Assembly: GCA_027577595.1 (NCBI GenBank)
Contig: JANBRJ010000003.1
Location: 1 to 64,000 of the forward strand
Direction: 5' to 3'
Source: Coemansia sp. RSA 487
Lineage: Eukaryota > Kickxellomycota > Kickxellomycetes > Kickxellales > Kickxellaceae
DNA length: 64,000 nt
Within the stretch, counting starts at the first letter, position 1. Each line of letters opens with the position of its first letter. The translations under genes and the position numbers were made by a program. Below the pieces are notes generated by a model that saw nothing but the letters and a program-made list of their open reading frames with translations, ran no database searches and was not told the origin of the DNA. Positions 51,382 to 61,067 of the stretch are shown piece by piece.

Positions 51382-51787
51382 GATTCTTCTTTGCTGATAC
51401 TTTTGGTATGTATATGATCAGTGAAAGAAAGAAAGAAAAAAAGCGGTATCAGGATTCTTGCCCTGTATTGTTATCAAGCTTGAAAGAATAAAGTTTAAAT
51501 AATGTGAATACCCAAAGATCGGAAAGCAAAAGAGAGAAAGGAAGGACCCACGCAAGCGGCTGGACTTTGTCCATTTCAACAAAGATAAGGCTCCTTTGTT
51601 TCTTGGTGAGCGAAAATATTTTTTTTCTAGTTTTGTGACTCTTTTTTTTTGTTGCTGTCTGGTGCAACAAGTGACGCACTTTGGTGTGCGCACCAGCCAG
51701 TAGTGCCCTCACTGCAGAAAAGCGGATCCGTGCGCCAGTGCCCACCAAGGCCAGCTGCATGCAATCTCAGCGACAAAGGCTGTGGAA

Positions 51788-51794
51788 TGAGTCA
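51788..51794. promoter_or_regulatory. TGAGTCA Gcn4/Cpc1-type site upstream of LYS2
   Basis: A perfect TGAGTCA lies 407 bases upstream of the LYS2 ATG in the 506-base gap to the next gene, the second such site upstream of an amino-acid biosynthetic gene in this window. The remainder of 51382-51887 shows pyrimidine/purine tracts only. Confidence 0.35.
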
Positions 51795-51887
51795 CAAACC
51801 CACAAAACGGATCCAGCAGCTTTTCTGTTTCTCGATCGCTCATTTTTTGTCCAATAGAAAGCTTTGATCCCGTTACCAAGAAAACAT

Positions 51888-52337
51888 CTATGAGGATTTG
51901 AAATACGATGTCAAAAACCTAGTCCACAGCGAGAACGTCATCCGCCGACCAACAAAGCGGAACGCCATGGGTATCAGCAAGCCAACGAACGCCGTGTACA
52001 GCACGCGCTTGGCCTCCTCCCACTCAGCATCCTCGTCGTCGTCAAACACCTTCAGCCTCTTTTCGGTCATTTCCGATCCCGACGAAGACACCGTGATTCC
52101 TGTACTCGTCGTGTTCGACCCATGGCTGTTCTCACCATCGCCTCTGTACACATTCGTTTGCGTCTCGTTGTCAGTGAAATTGCTACCCGCCAGGCTGCCA
52201 TAGCGTGGTGGTGGCAGCTCGCTTGGAAGCATCGTGCTACTGCCGCTGGTCGTCATGCTGGATGCTAGCGACCCTGGCCGCCCGAGCACGCTGTAAACAT
52301 CGTCTTTGAAGTATCCGTCTGGGTCCCTGTACTCCAT
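51888..52337 (-). CDS. Hypothetical tail-anchored membrane protein
   Basis: A 149-residue protein, not recognised. The N-terminal two-thirds (MEYRDPDGYFKDDVYSVLGR, then Ser/Thr/Asn-rich sequence) looks disordered. An acidic patch (VFDDDEDAEWEEAKR) immediately precedes one hydrophobic helix near the C terminus (about 111-127; VLYTAFVGLLIPMAF), followed by a basic tail (RFVGRRMTFS, SYFKSS). That arrangement suggests a tail-anchored protein of the ER or mitochondrial outer membrane facing the cytosol. The start is the first ATG of the frame; no introns seen. The function is unknown. Confidence 0.6.
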   Translation of the reverse strand: MEYRDPDGYFKDDVYSVLGRPGSLASSMTTSGSSTMLPSELPPPRYGSLAGSNFTDNETQTNVYRGDGENSHGSNTTSTGITVSSSGSEMTEKRLKVFDDDEDAEWEEAKRVLYTAFVGLLIPMAFRFVGRRMTFSLWTRFLTSYFKSS

Positions 52338-52681
52338 TCGGCTTGTAGTGCTTAATAATGGCTGGAATTACTGTACAAGTGTGTAGAATCTCGGAAATAT
52401 GTTGATATGGAAGCAGCTTTTGGATCCTATAGTTTTGGACTTTGGACTTTGCTTTTTCTCTCAGATTTTGTGATATGTGATCTTTTCTCACACACAGTTT
52501 ATGGCATTGCGCAAATGAAAGTGTGCCCGCAAAGCGCATTTTGCTTGTCTCAAGAACAGATCCAGTGTTCCATTTGTCTAGTTCAACGCTGCCCATGCCC
52601 TTGCAACACTACAGTTATATTTATATTCCACAGGATATTCATTACACGAAAAAAAAGCCATAGTCAAATCGCTATCTTCTT

Positions 52682-53218
52682 TTACTTGCGGAAGAACCTG
52701 GAGAAACCGAAGGATTCTGCGAATTTTGCGGTTTTCTTTTGCAGCGGTTCCTCAAGCGCATCGTTGCTCTGGTGGCTATTTACAACATCTTCTTTTCCTT
52801 GCACGTCAACCTGGCCATTGACTTTGCCGCCCATTTGTGTGAGCTCCTCCATCAACTTCTTCATAGACGCCGGGTTGACGTCCACCCCTTCCTTCTTCAG
52901 CGTCTCCACCAGCTGCGCAATGATCTTCACTGCTTCCGGGTCGCGCATTAGTTTGGCCATGAACATCATGTTATTTGCTTTGGACGGATCCTCTGGCATC
53001 AGCCCACGCGCCATCAGCTTACTCATCGCTTCTTGGCACGCCCTTACCACAGCCGGCGTTAGTAGCTTCGGGTCCCTTAGGCATACGCTGGTCCGAAACT
53101 GTCTGCTGTGTAAAGAAGGCGCTCCCTGGAAGCGGTGGCCTGTCGCTTGCCATAGCGTGCGTGAGACGGCGACTGTCCGTCCAACGGCAAGTGCGCGTGT
53201 CAAAGTGTGTCCAATCAT
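52682..53218 (-). CDS. Hypothetical mitochondrial protein
   Basis: A 178-residue protein, not recognised. Starting at MIGHTLTRALAVGRTVAVSR gives an Arg/Ala/Thr-rich amphipathic presequence continuing to about residue 46 (SRQFRTSVC), typical of mitochondrial matrix import. An upstream in-frame start would add 15 acidic residues and spoil this, so the internal ATG is preferred. The mature part is helical (LTPAVVRACQEAMSKLMARG, AVKIIAQLVETLKKEGVDV, SMKKLMEELTQMGG) with a charged linker and a basic end (GFSRFFRK). No domain assigned. Confidence 0.6.
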   Translation of the reverse strand: MIGHTLTRALAVGRTVAVSRTLWQATGHRFQGAPSLHSRQFRTSVCLRDPKLLTPAVVRACQEAMSKLMARGLMPEDPSKANNMMFMAKLMRDPEAVKIIAQLVETLKKEGVDVNPASMKKLMEELTQMGGKVNGQVDVQGKEDVVNSHQSNDALEEPLQKKTAKFAESFGFSRFFRK

Positions 53219-53523
53219 GGCTGTATTTGAATTTGTCGAATCCACGAATCTATATAGCTTCACTAAAATTATCGATAAAGATTTACTGATAGAAACAGAA
53301 AAAAAAAGAAAAAAATTGCCTGGATCAAATGCTTCTCACTTCTTTTTTCTCCACGTTTGAAAGCAAACTTTCCTTGGGTGAGAAATATTTATCTTTATGT
53401 TATACGCTAGGAACATGGAATTTTATAAAGGAAGAATGGATAAAGAGGAGACAAAAAACTCAAAGAAATGAAAAGGAGAGAAGGAAAATGCCATTTGTTT
53501 ATTGCTGTCGTTGCTGTCGTCTT

Positions 53524-54657
53524 CTACCTTCTACCACGGGAGATCGAGCGGCTGCGTCCATACCTTCCGCCACGGTAATCGCCGTACCTGGGTGACGGCG
53601 AGCGGCTGTAGTTCCTTGATCTTCCACCACGGCGGTACAGATCAGGCGACCGAGGCCGCATTGCTGGCGAGCGCCTGTCACGCGAAAAACGCCTTCTGCG
53701 ATACGGCGATGGCGACCGGCTGTATCTGCCGCCACGCGGTCCACCACGCATTGGTGGCGGAGGAGAGCGCGAGCGCGAGTATCTGCGCCCACCGCCCCCA
53801 AACCCACGGCGGCGGCGTCCAAAGTCGCGGTCGCGGTCCCTGCGGTTTCTACCGCTACGGCCACTGCGTCTGTTTTTCCTCCCACCTCTGTTTCGGCGCC
53901 CACCGCCGCCGCCTCCTGCTCTCGACTTTCTGCCAAGCTCGTCCACCTTGACTTCGATCTTCTCGTTATCAATCATCGCTCCGTTCATGTATTCGCATGC
54001 CTTTTGCGCGCACTCTAATTCCTTAAAGTCTATCATTGCCATGAACTGCGCTCTAGAGCTTTTGGATCTGCCGCGGATCTTGGACCAATGCTTCGAAATG
54101 GTGATGAGACTCACTACCCCGTACTGCTGGAATATCTCTTGCAAGTGTGCCTTGTTTACAGACGCGGTTATGCCGTATACGATAAGAAGTGGATTGGGTT
54201 TTGTGGGCGGACCGTCCTGTGTTGCGTTGCGTCCGCGACTACGGCTGCGCGAGGATCTACCACGACCCATTTGTCTAGGTTCTGGGCTACGTGAGAACGA
54301 CCGTCTGCGGCTGCGGCTACGGCTACGGCTACGGCTACGGCTATGACTACGGCTACGGCTGATACTCCTGCTTCGGCTTCTGCTGTAGCTCGGACTACGA
54401 CTGTATCTTGGGCTGCGGCTGCGGCTACGGCTGCGGCTCGGGCTCCTGCTGTAACTTGCGCTCCGGCCACGACTCCTGCTCCCACTAATGCTTCTGCGTC
54501 CTTCGGGCTCCTGCTCTCTACCACGATCTTCGTAGAATCCACCATTTCCTTCGTCCCCTGGCGACATTGGGGAATACGCCTCCCTGTGGCCAGGAGAGAA
54601 CGAGCGCGAGCGTGATCTCATATCTGCATCTCTTTCTGGGCTATAATCGGCGGACAT
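53524..54657 (-). CDS. RNPS1-like SR-rich RNA-binding protein
   Basis: A 377-residue SR protein. An RS-rich N-terminal domain (about 45-140, many SRSRSR units) precedes one RRM at about 156-240 (NPLLIVYGITASVNKAHLQE, FMAMIDFKELECAQKACEYM). The RRM start, with V-N-K-x-H-L-x-E-I-F, resembles RNPS1, the ASAP/EJC-associated splicing activator. The C-terminal part is Gly/Arg-rich and then RS/RY-rich (RRYSRSRSPPPP, RYSRSPSPYRRRRF). Tra2-type proteins share the RS-RRM-RS layout and are the main alternative. The start MSADYSPERDADMR is preferred over a Cys-rich upstream extension. An imperfect hexanucleotide repeat (about 54300-54360) encodes SR dipeptides. Confidence 0.8.
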   Translation of the reverse strand: MSADYSPERDADMRSRSRSFSPGHREAYSPMSPGDEGNGGFYEDRGREQEPEGRRSISGSRSRGRSASYSRSPSRSRSRSRSPRYSRSPSYSRSRSRSISRSRSHSRSRSRSRSRSRRRSFSRSPEPRQMGRGRSSRSRSRGRNATQDGPPTKPNPLLIVYGITASVNKAHLQEIFQQYGVVSLITISKHWSKIRGRSKSSRAQFMAMIDFKELECAQKACEYMNGAMIDNEKIEVKVDELGRKSRAGGGGGGRRNRGGRKNRRSGRSGRNRRDRDRDFGRRRRGFGGGGRRYSRSRSPPPPMRGGPRGGRYSRSPSPYRRRRFSRDRRSPAMRPRSPDLYRRGGRSRNYSRSPSPRYGDYRGGRYGRSRSISRGRR

Positions 54658-55164
54658 TGTGTCGTCTGGATGTTTGGTGTTGCTGTTAGCGTTTGCGTCT
54701 GGCCTATTATCGAAACAACACAAATTAAAGCACAGTTGATTTAAGCACAAGTCGGTTTCAAATTAAGCTAGACTATCTACTCGTTCGGTATGATTAAATG
54801 AGTTCGCTTCTGTATCTATATCCTGCTTGCTGTTTTGTAATTTGTAAGCGAAGAAATATTGTTGGCAGTTCTTTTTTGTTTGATTCTTACATTAAAATAT
54901 TTGATACAGATTATACAAAGGAAACCCGATTTACAAATAAAGTATAAGACACAAATAAAAAACACGTTGCCGATTCAAAAGAGGGGGGGAAACAGAACCA
55001 AAAGCTGATGCCTTCTCAAAAATAAAGTTAAAAGTTACGCGTCAAAAAGTATAGAAAAGCCCCCAACATGGCAAGAAAAAATGTTTCAAAGTGCAAATGG
55101 CATAATCGTATGATTAACACGGATCTGATTACGAATTTACAGCACCAATTCTTGAAGAAAAAAA
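54658..55164. other. Intergenic region, no gene seen
   Basis: About 500 bases, AT-rich, between two minus-strand genes: upstream region of the SR protein and the 3' side of the siroheme synthase gene. Confidence 0.4.
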
Positions 55165-56733
55165 CTACTCTGCTGAGTGCAAGCCGAGCGTCGATGGATC
55201 GAGATAGCGGTCCTGGATAGCCACGTCGGAAAGCACGTTGACTACGTGGCCTGCAACAATGAGGCCCGGCGCATTGTGTCCGACGCGCTCAACAGTGTCT
55301 ATGATCGTGGCCAAAGTGCCGCGCACGGTTCGCTGATCAGCGCATCCCGCACGCTCGACAATAGCCACCGGGAGATCCGCAGGGTGCCCAGTCTCTTGCA
55401 GCAGCCCAACAACTTGTGCCAGCCGCTTGACCGCCATCAAGATGACAAGCGTGCGCGTTGCTGTGTACGAGGGCACCGACGGAAGGTCGCCGTTTCGGTT
55501 TGCGCCAGACATCACCAGCACTTGGTCGGCGACGCCGCGATGCGTGACGGGCACGCCGCAGAGCCCCGGGCCATTTATGGCGCTCGAGAGTCCTGGTACT
55601 ACCTCGGCCTCGTATCCGTACTTACGGAAAAACAGCACCTCTTCGCCGCCACGGCCATAGACAAAGGGGTCCCCTTGTTTGAGCCGCACCACAGTCTTTC
55701 CCTTGCCCAGCTCCTCGAGCCCGCGTCTGTACAGGTCGTCTTGCGCCTCGGTTGCAGCGCCGGGGAACTTGCGAGCCGTGTAGATCTCGCAGTTCACAAT
55801 ATCCAGCACGGGCTCTGGAATAAGCTTATCTGCAAGGACGATATCCCCCTTTTTGAGGGACTGATGCGCACGCACAGTCAGGAGCTCTGGATCGCCAACA
55901 CCTGCGCCGACAAGGATCAGCCTTCCGCGCTTACCACCGGTGCCAGAGTCTCCGTTAGTTACTGTTTTGGCTTGAAGCATGGGGCTTGGAATTCCCGAGG
56001 ACGAAGATGACGATGACGAGAACGCGGGTGCAACGTTCCGTGCCAAATCAATACTCTGTGGGTCACTTTGCTTGACGTACGCGTCTAAAAGATCGTCAAT
56101 GTTGTCCGAGTCCAGCTTTGACAGCTGCTCGATCGGCCAGTAGTCGCAAAGCTGAGTAAGCCAAGTCATCCTACGTTTGCTATTCTCCGGTTTTGGATCT
56201 ACCTCGCGAATACGTTTGCGTAGTCGTCCGATCTGCTCCACAGCCAGCCCTGTGCCTCTAGGTAGCGAAGAAGCTATCTGCCTCCTGATCCTGTTTGCCA
56301 GCCGTGGTGCCTTTGAGTTGGTGCTAACCGCTATTTGAACCGAGTGATCACGGTGTGTCGACATGAACCAAAAGTCGCACAGGTCGTTAATATCTGCTGC
56401 GTTCACAGGGATCCGCTTTTCCTTGCACAAGCTGGCAATGCGTCGTGACTCCTGTGCGTCTCCAATTGCTGTTAGCACCATATCCACGCCATCTAGGTCG
56501 GTGTCATTAAACTTGCGCTCGTGCCAAGCGATCTGCTCCTTTGATACACGGTACTTGAGCTCTGCACACAGACCAGGAGCGACTACTATTACTTGTGCGT
56601 CTGCTTCAAGTGCGTTGAATACTCGGCCGGCTGCCACACTTCCGCCACCAACTATTAAAATTATCCGTTTCTTTGCTTGCCAGGCAACTATTAGTGAGCC
56701 ACCACCTTGTGGATCGCGGAACGTTTCTGCCAT
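55165..56733 (-). CDS. Fused siroheme synthase (Met8-like plus Met1-like SUMT)
   Basis: A 522-residue bifunctional or trifunctional enzyme making siroheme for sulfite (and nitrite) reductase. The N-terminal module (1-240) is Met8-like: an NAD-binding loop ILIVGGGSVAAGRVFNALE, IPVNAADINDLCDFWF, and the QIASSLPRGTGLAVEQIGRLRKRIR-type helix region (split here: IRRQIASSLPRG and VEQIGRLRKRIREV). The C-terminal module (about 270-520) is uroporphyrinogen-III methyltransferase: GRLILVGAGVGDPELLTVRA, VVRLKQGDPFVYGRGGEE, VPGLSSAINGPGLCGVPVTH and LVILMAVKRLAQV. This is the CysG order; budding yeast splits the activities between Met1 and Met8. It is intronless, with the start at MAETFRDPQGGG just before the first beta strand. 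Confidence 0.93.
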   Translation of the reverse strand: MAETFRDPQGGGSLIVAWQAKKRIILIVGGGSVAAGRVFNALEADAQVIVVAPGLCAELKYRVSKEQIAWHERKFNDTDLDGVDMVLTAIGDAQESRRIASLCKEKRIPVNAADINDLCDFWFMSTHRDHSVQIAVSTNSKAPRLANRIRRQIASSLPRGTGLAVEQIGRLRKRIREVDPKPENSKRRMTWLTQLCDYWPIEQLSKLDSDNIDDLLDAYVKQSDPQSIDLARNVAPAFSSSSSSSSGIPSPMLQAKTVTNGDSGTGGKRGRLILVGAGVGDPELLTVRAHQSLKKGDIVLADKLIPEPVLDIVNCEIYTARKFPGAATEAQDDLYRRGLEELGKGKTVVRLKQGDPFVYGRGGEEVLFFRKYGYEAEVVPGLSSAINGPGLCGVPVTHRGVADQVLVMSGANRNGDLPSVPSYTATRTLVILMAVKRLAQVVGLLQETGHPADLPVAIVERAGCADQRTVRGTLATIIDTVERVGHNAPGLIVAGHVVNVLSDVAIQDRYLDPSTLGLHSAE

Positions 56734-57267
56734 CGTTATTAGTCCTAAGGCGTCTACGTGTCAATATCGTTAAATGGAAATAAAGAAAATATGTGTTGAT
56801 TGAGGGAAAAGAAGTATACATAGCAGCTGGATCGTTTATCTCTTTTTATGCAAGAAACGATGCGATTAGATTTAACCAGGAGCTTTTTTATCTGTTGCGA
56901 ACACATGGCTCTTTATTGCGTGATGACAAAAGGTCTTGATTGGCTCAACCTTTTTAATAAATCTTTTAAAGCTTCTTGTCCTTGTTTCCCAACGAAGGCT
57001 AGGAATAAACTAATAGACTTTGCAAGTTGCTTGCCCAAGTCGTAATGCTTCAAAAAAACAATAGGTGTTGGGGGAAATGTTGGCCTTCAAAGCTATGCTT
57101 AAAAGGGCAAGACTTCTTTGCTGTTTTTTAATTACGTCTTTGAAGAAAAGAGCATGTGTACTGCTTCATTTTATACGCATTAACCAAGCGCCCGCATTAA
57201 TACAATACAAACATACACAGGCTAATACATGTCTAAATTGTCATTGTTTTGTGAGCAAGGGGTTGCC
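56734..57267. other. Divergent region between the siroheme synthase gene and a small gene
   Basis: About 530 bases without a recognisable gene. No Cbf1-type CACGTG or other sulfur-control site was seen. Confidence 0.35.
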
Positions 57268-57274
57268 TATAAAA
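57268..57274 (+). promoter_or_regulatory. TATA box of the small gene at 57421
   Basis: TATAAAA lies 153 bases upstream of the ATG and is followed by a long pyrimidine-rich stretch (about 57280-57330), a typical fungal core promoter arrangement. Confidence 0.55.
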
Positions 57275-57420
57275 CCCATCGTTTTCTCTTAGCCATCTTC
57301 GCAATTTTCTTCTTTTCCCTATTTTTATCTATTCTTGAGCATTAAATTATTTTTACTACTGAAAGCTTTGTATTTCACCAATATATCCTGTCAATAAAGA
57401 CACCTATCTGAATAACAACA

Positions 57421-57639
57421 ATGCCCAACACTTTTTATTTCCAGAGGAAAAATAGCCGAACGCCATTCTATATTGGCGTGGATCTTACTTTAGAAAAGCT
57501 TGAGGACAAGGTAAAAGAAAAATATGGAGAAAATGCTACAATCACAGCTCTTTATAAATCCAACAGTCAGAAAAGAGACGGGATATGTCGTATCGAGAGA
57601 GGTTCCGATTGTGCCCATATAGTGGAATATGACATTTAA
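57421..57639 (+). CDS. Small protein of unknown function (72 residues)
   Basis: Not recognised. The protein (MPNTFYFQRKNSRTPFYIGV, then DLTLEKLEDKVKEKYGENAT, ending AHIVEYDI) alternates predicted beta strands with one charged helix, beta-beta-helix-beta-beta, suggesting a small ubiquitin-like or PB1-like fold (inference only). Support for a real gene comes from a TATA box with pyrimidine-rich initiator upstream, an ATG in a strong context (CAACAATGCCC) and balanced amino-acid use. No signal peptide or membrane segment. About 1 kb of gene-free DNA follows. Confidence 0.5.
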   Translation: MPNTFYFQRKNSRTPFYIGVDLTLEKLEDKVKEKYGENATITALYKSNSQKRDGICRIERGSDCAHIVEYDI

Positions 57640-58668
57640 ACAAAGCATATATTTATTCACTCATAGATGGATCCAGGTTAGGCTAATTTCCTGGTTTATC
57701 TACTTTATCTACTAACCATGCATATGGTCATCAAGGAAATACGACATGCTCATACAATCAAGATATATTTTATTTGCTAAGAAGTGTTTTATCTTTGCTC
57801 GTAAAATATTGTAATCCCAATAAATGGCGTTAACGACGAAATCATTCTTAATACTTTTTCTTGAGAATGCACTATAAATTGTTACTGTAGACGGTACGCA
57901 AGAGAAGCTGCAAAATTAACATATTTTACGTAACAAATAACCTATGCATTTATTCGCTGATCATGCAAGCAGTATTGCCATATAACATCTGTCAGTTGAG
58001 CTTGGCTAAGCATATATCTGCAGAAATAAAGCCCTTAACAGTGTCCTGAAACGCGATTGTCCTCTTAGGTTCTTAATAAAACGTGACCATGCTCTCGGTT
58101 AGATGGCTAGATCGAGATTCAAAAGATTGCTTCCTTAATGCAGCAATACTTTTCTTGTAAATTCAGCTAACGGAAAATCCGGCGGATTTCTGACTGGCTA
58201 CGCGCAAAAAGGTAATAGCGGAGAATTTATTGGGGACATTGGTGCACGACCCATCCTCTTTTAAAGATAAAAGACGGAATTCATGTGCTTTCAAGTTTGT
58301 TTGTTTTTGATCATTTCAACGAGGATTCCCCAAAGCGACCAATGCTTCTCTCTGCATTTAAAGAGGAGGATCCTCAATGTTTACTTTATCTGGGATCCTA
58401 GCGATCATCAGCTCGATCATATGTGCTAAATTCGCCGCTCGGGCTCGTGTCACAAAGTGGGGAGGTAAAGACTCTTTCGAGTATTCACCATATAAATAGC
58501 TAAAGTTCCACGATTCATAATGTTTGATTTCGGACCGTCCTTAGTTTTCTTTATACCTCCAATTTCGAACCTGGCATTTTACATTTCTGTATTTAGTTAC
58601 TCTTCTCATTTTCCATACAATACGGTTGTAAGAGATAATAAAGCATCATAATTTGGCTTATTCCCGTA
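57640..58668. other. Intergenic region upstream of the first MFS gene
   Basis: About 1 kb of AT-rich DNA with no recognisable gene. A short palindromic GAGGATCCTC lies at about 58367-58376. Confidence 0.4.
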
Positions 58669-60081
58669 ATGACAGATAATGCAACCAATGACATTTCAGA
58701 TAAAGCGACTACTGTGAGCATGGTATCTACGAACAGCCCCAGCGTGAAGAGCAGAAACAAGGTCGATTCTGGGAATATTATACAGAGCGAGGGCAATAAC
58801 TCCACCATTTCTCTGGATGATTCACAAAACCAGATCCGTCCGCCGGACTGTGCTTTCGGCTGGATTCCAACGCTGGCTGTCATGATTAATTACATGTTTA
58901 TCTTTGGCGCATCCAACTCGTACGGCGTGTTTTCTACATATTATCTCAACATAAAATTTCCCGAAACCTCAGCTACCACGCTGTCCTGGATCGGTACGCT
59001 TATCACAACCCTTATGTTGGGATGCAACATAATCACAGGCGCATTGGCAGACAAAATAGGCTATCGCTTGACTGCATACATCGGGACCGTCTTGTGCACT
59101 GCAGCGTACATACTGGCATCCTTTTCGGACAAAGTATGGCAGCTCATTCTTACTCAGGGCGTACTATTTGGAATCGGTGCGTCATTCCTTCTCGCACCCA
59201 GCATATCAATCCCTCCGCAATGGTTTGAGAAAAATAAGGGGTTAGCGTCAGGTATTGCTGTTGCAGGGAGCAGCTTTGGTGGTTTGTGGTTCACTGCTGC
59301 TACACAGGCGATAATCGACAACTTGGGCGACAAGTGGGCACTGCGCATTCTTGGCATTCTTACCTTTGGCGTGACAAGCTTGATGAACCTTTTGTACTTC
59401 CGCCGCGTGCCACCCAAGCCTCGCAAGAATCTATTTGAGTTTGGTGCCGCCAAACGTCTTACATTTTGGCTGATTTCTTTGGAAACATTTGCCATGTACA
59501 CGGGATACTGGGCTTTGACATTTTACGTTGGCACCACAGCACGCTTGTTTGGCGGATCCATGCAAGACGGCTCGAATCTGCTGCTTGTTCTCAATGCAGG
59601 CAGCGCTGTTGGTCGCATTCTTGCTGGAGTTGTTGCCGATAGATTCGGAAACATCAACACTCTGCTTATCAGCCTGATTCTTACGGTTGTTATTGAAATG
59701 CCGTTGTGGATGAAGGCAACAAGCATAGCACCGCTATATGTTTTGTGTGCATTGTACGGTATGATATCGCCGACATTTATTTCGGTCAACCCAGTCATCG
59801 TGGCCACTCAGTTTGATCCCAATACTCTCGCGAGTGTAATGGGAATGGCTAATCTATTTTCTGGAATTGGTGTGCTGACTGGTAACTTGTCGCAAGGCGC
59901 AATCTTTGACAAGTACGACAAGCGTGAGCAGTTTACAAACACAATAGTCTTCAGTGGCATGTTCATCCTATTTGCTAGCTTGGTAACATTTACCATGCGC
60001 ACCCATGTTGTGCACCGAATGTGCCATGGAGAAGAGGGCTCCAAGCTCACGCTCAAGAAGTATCTTCTTCAAAAGATTTGA
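58669..60081 (+). CDS. MFS transporter, monocarboxylate-transporter (MCT) family, copy 1
   Basis: A 470-residue major facilitator protein of the fungal MCT/SLC16-like group, predicted to carry monocarboxylates or related anions across the plasma or an internal membrane. A polar cytosolic N terminus (1-55) is followed by twelve predicted helices. Family features are CAFGWIPTLAVMINYMFIFG with SYGVFSTYYL in helix 1, WIGTLITTLML, the loop 2-3 motif GALADKIGYRLTAYIG, IPPQWFEKNKGLASGIAVAG in helix 5 and DRFGNINTLLIS in the second half. The fungal members are mostly orphan in substrate. A close paralogue lies 1 kb downstream in the same orientation. Confidence 0.9.
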   Translation: MTDNATNDISDKATTVSMVSTNSPSVKSRNKVDSGNIIQSEGNNSTISLDDSQNQIRPPDCAFGWIPTLAVMINYMFIFGASNSYGVFSTYYLNIKFPETSATTLSWIGTLITTLMLGCNIITGALADKIGYRLTAYIGTVLCTAAYILASFSDKVWQLILTQGVLFGIGASFLLAPSISIPPQWFEKNKGLASGIAVAGSSFGGLWFTAATQAIIDNLGDKWALRILGILTFGVTSLMNLLYFRRVPPKPRKNLFEFGAAKRLTFWLISLETFAMYTGYWALTFYVGTTARLFGGSMQDGSNLLLVLNAGSAVGRILAGVVADRFGNINTLLISLILTVVIEMPLWMKATSIAPLYVLCALYGMISPTFISVNPVIVATQFDPNTLASVMGMANLFSGIGVLTGNLSQGAIFDKYDKREQFTNTIVFSGMFILFASLVTFTMRTHVVHRMCHGEEGSKLTLKKYLLQKI

Positions 60082-61067
60082 GATTTAAATTTAAATATCT
60101 AGAGCATTGTCTGGCTGCACACTCGGCCATACACAGGTTGCGATATAATTGGGCTATTATTTACTTTTAGTATTTGTAATACACTACTTCAAATGAAAAA
60201 CAAACAGATATTTACGCGAACACTTAAGCGCTTTGGGATGCTTGTTCTGCGATATGGATAAAGGAGATAACTGTATCAAGCATGAGTCAAACAACAGCAA
60301 ACAGAGAATATAAACTTGCAAATTCGTTGGACATTGAGCGACTCAAAGATCGGAAAACGCAAGTGTTCTTGTTTTGCGACATGTTCAGGCAATCATGGCA
60401 CGTTTTAGTTATGCCATGTATTCTATGTAGCTGAAAACCTTGACAGTTAAATGCGATAAGACGTACCAAGCAGATACATTTATCCAACTGCTTCCTGCAC
60501 CTTTCATGCTTCTTTACTGGGTTTGCTCTTGGAGTGGGTGCTTTGAATTTCACTGTAGTGGTTCAAACAAGCAATACGGGCGAGCCAAGCCCGTGTGCAC
60601 CAATCCCGGGCTTAAGCACTTTATATTCTCACGTATACAGAAAATTATACAACGTCACTCATCCAAGTCGCTGCATGAAATAATGACCAATCGGCAATCG
60701 GCAGCAAACAACAAGCAACGGGCAACAATTATAACATGAGCTGTGACTGTGGTCATATCCGCTGACTGGTGCTGCACACATGGTCACGCATTTCAGTTTC
60801 CAATTTATCTAAAATACACATGCGGAAGTCCACACTATCTACCTAATATGTATTCACTTATATAATCTCTTAGGCTTATCTTTGATACAAATGCTAGAAT
60901 GAAGGGACACATAAACCAAGCCGCACCTCCTGGCAATTTTTTTTACCAATTTCCATCTCTTGGTTTAGTTCGATCTTTCATATCCATTTCAATCATTTGT
61001 TGGCAAATTGCACGTGTTCAAAGATCGGTACAATAATAAAAGATTCACATTTGATTTAGTTGTTTCG
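60082..61067. other. Spacer between the tandem MFS genes
   Basis: About 1 kb. A TGAGTCA heptamer lies at 60283-60289 and a CACGTG at 61011-61016, 52 bases before the copy 2 ATG. The spacer does not visibly resemble the region upstream of copy 1, so the duplicated unit seems confined to the coding region or is old. No gene seen. Confidence 0.4.

Noticed and set aside
54300-54440. GGCTAC-type hexanucleotide repeat
   Set aside because: It encodes Ser-Arg dipeptides of the SR protein; coding low complexity, not an independent repeat element.
60440-60739. 99-codon plus-strand frame between the MFS genes
   Set aside because: No domain, no promoter features and irregular composition; random open frame.
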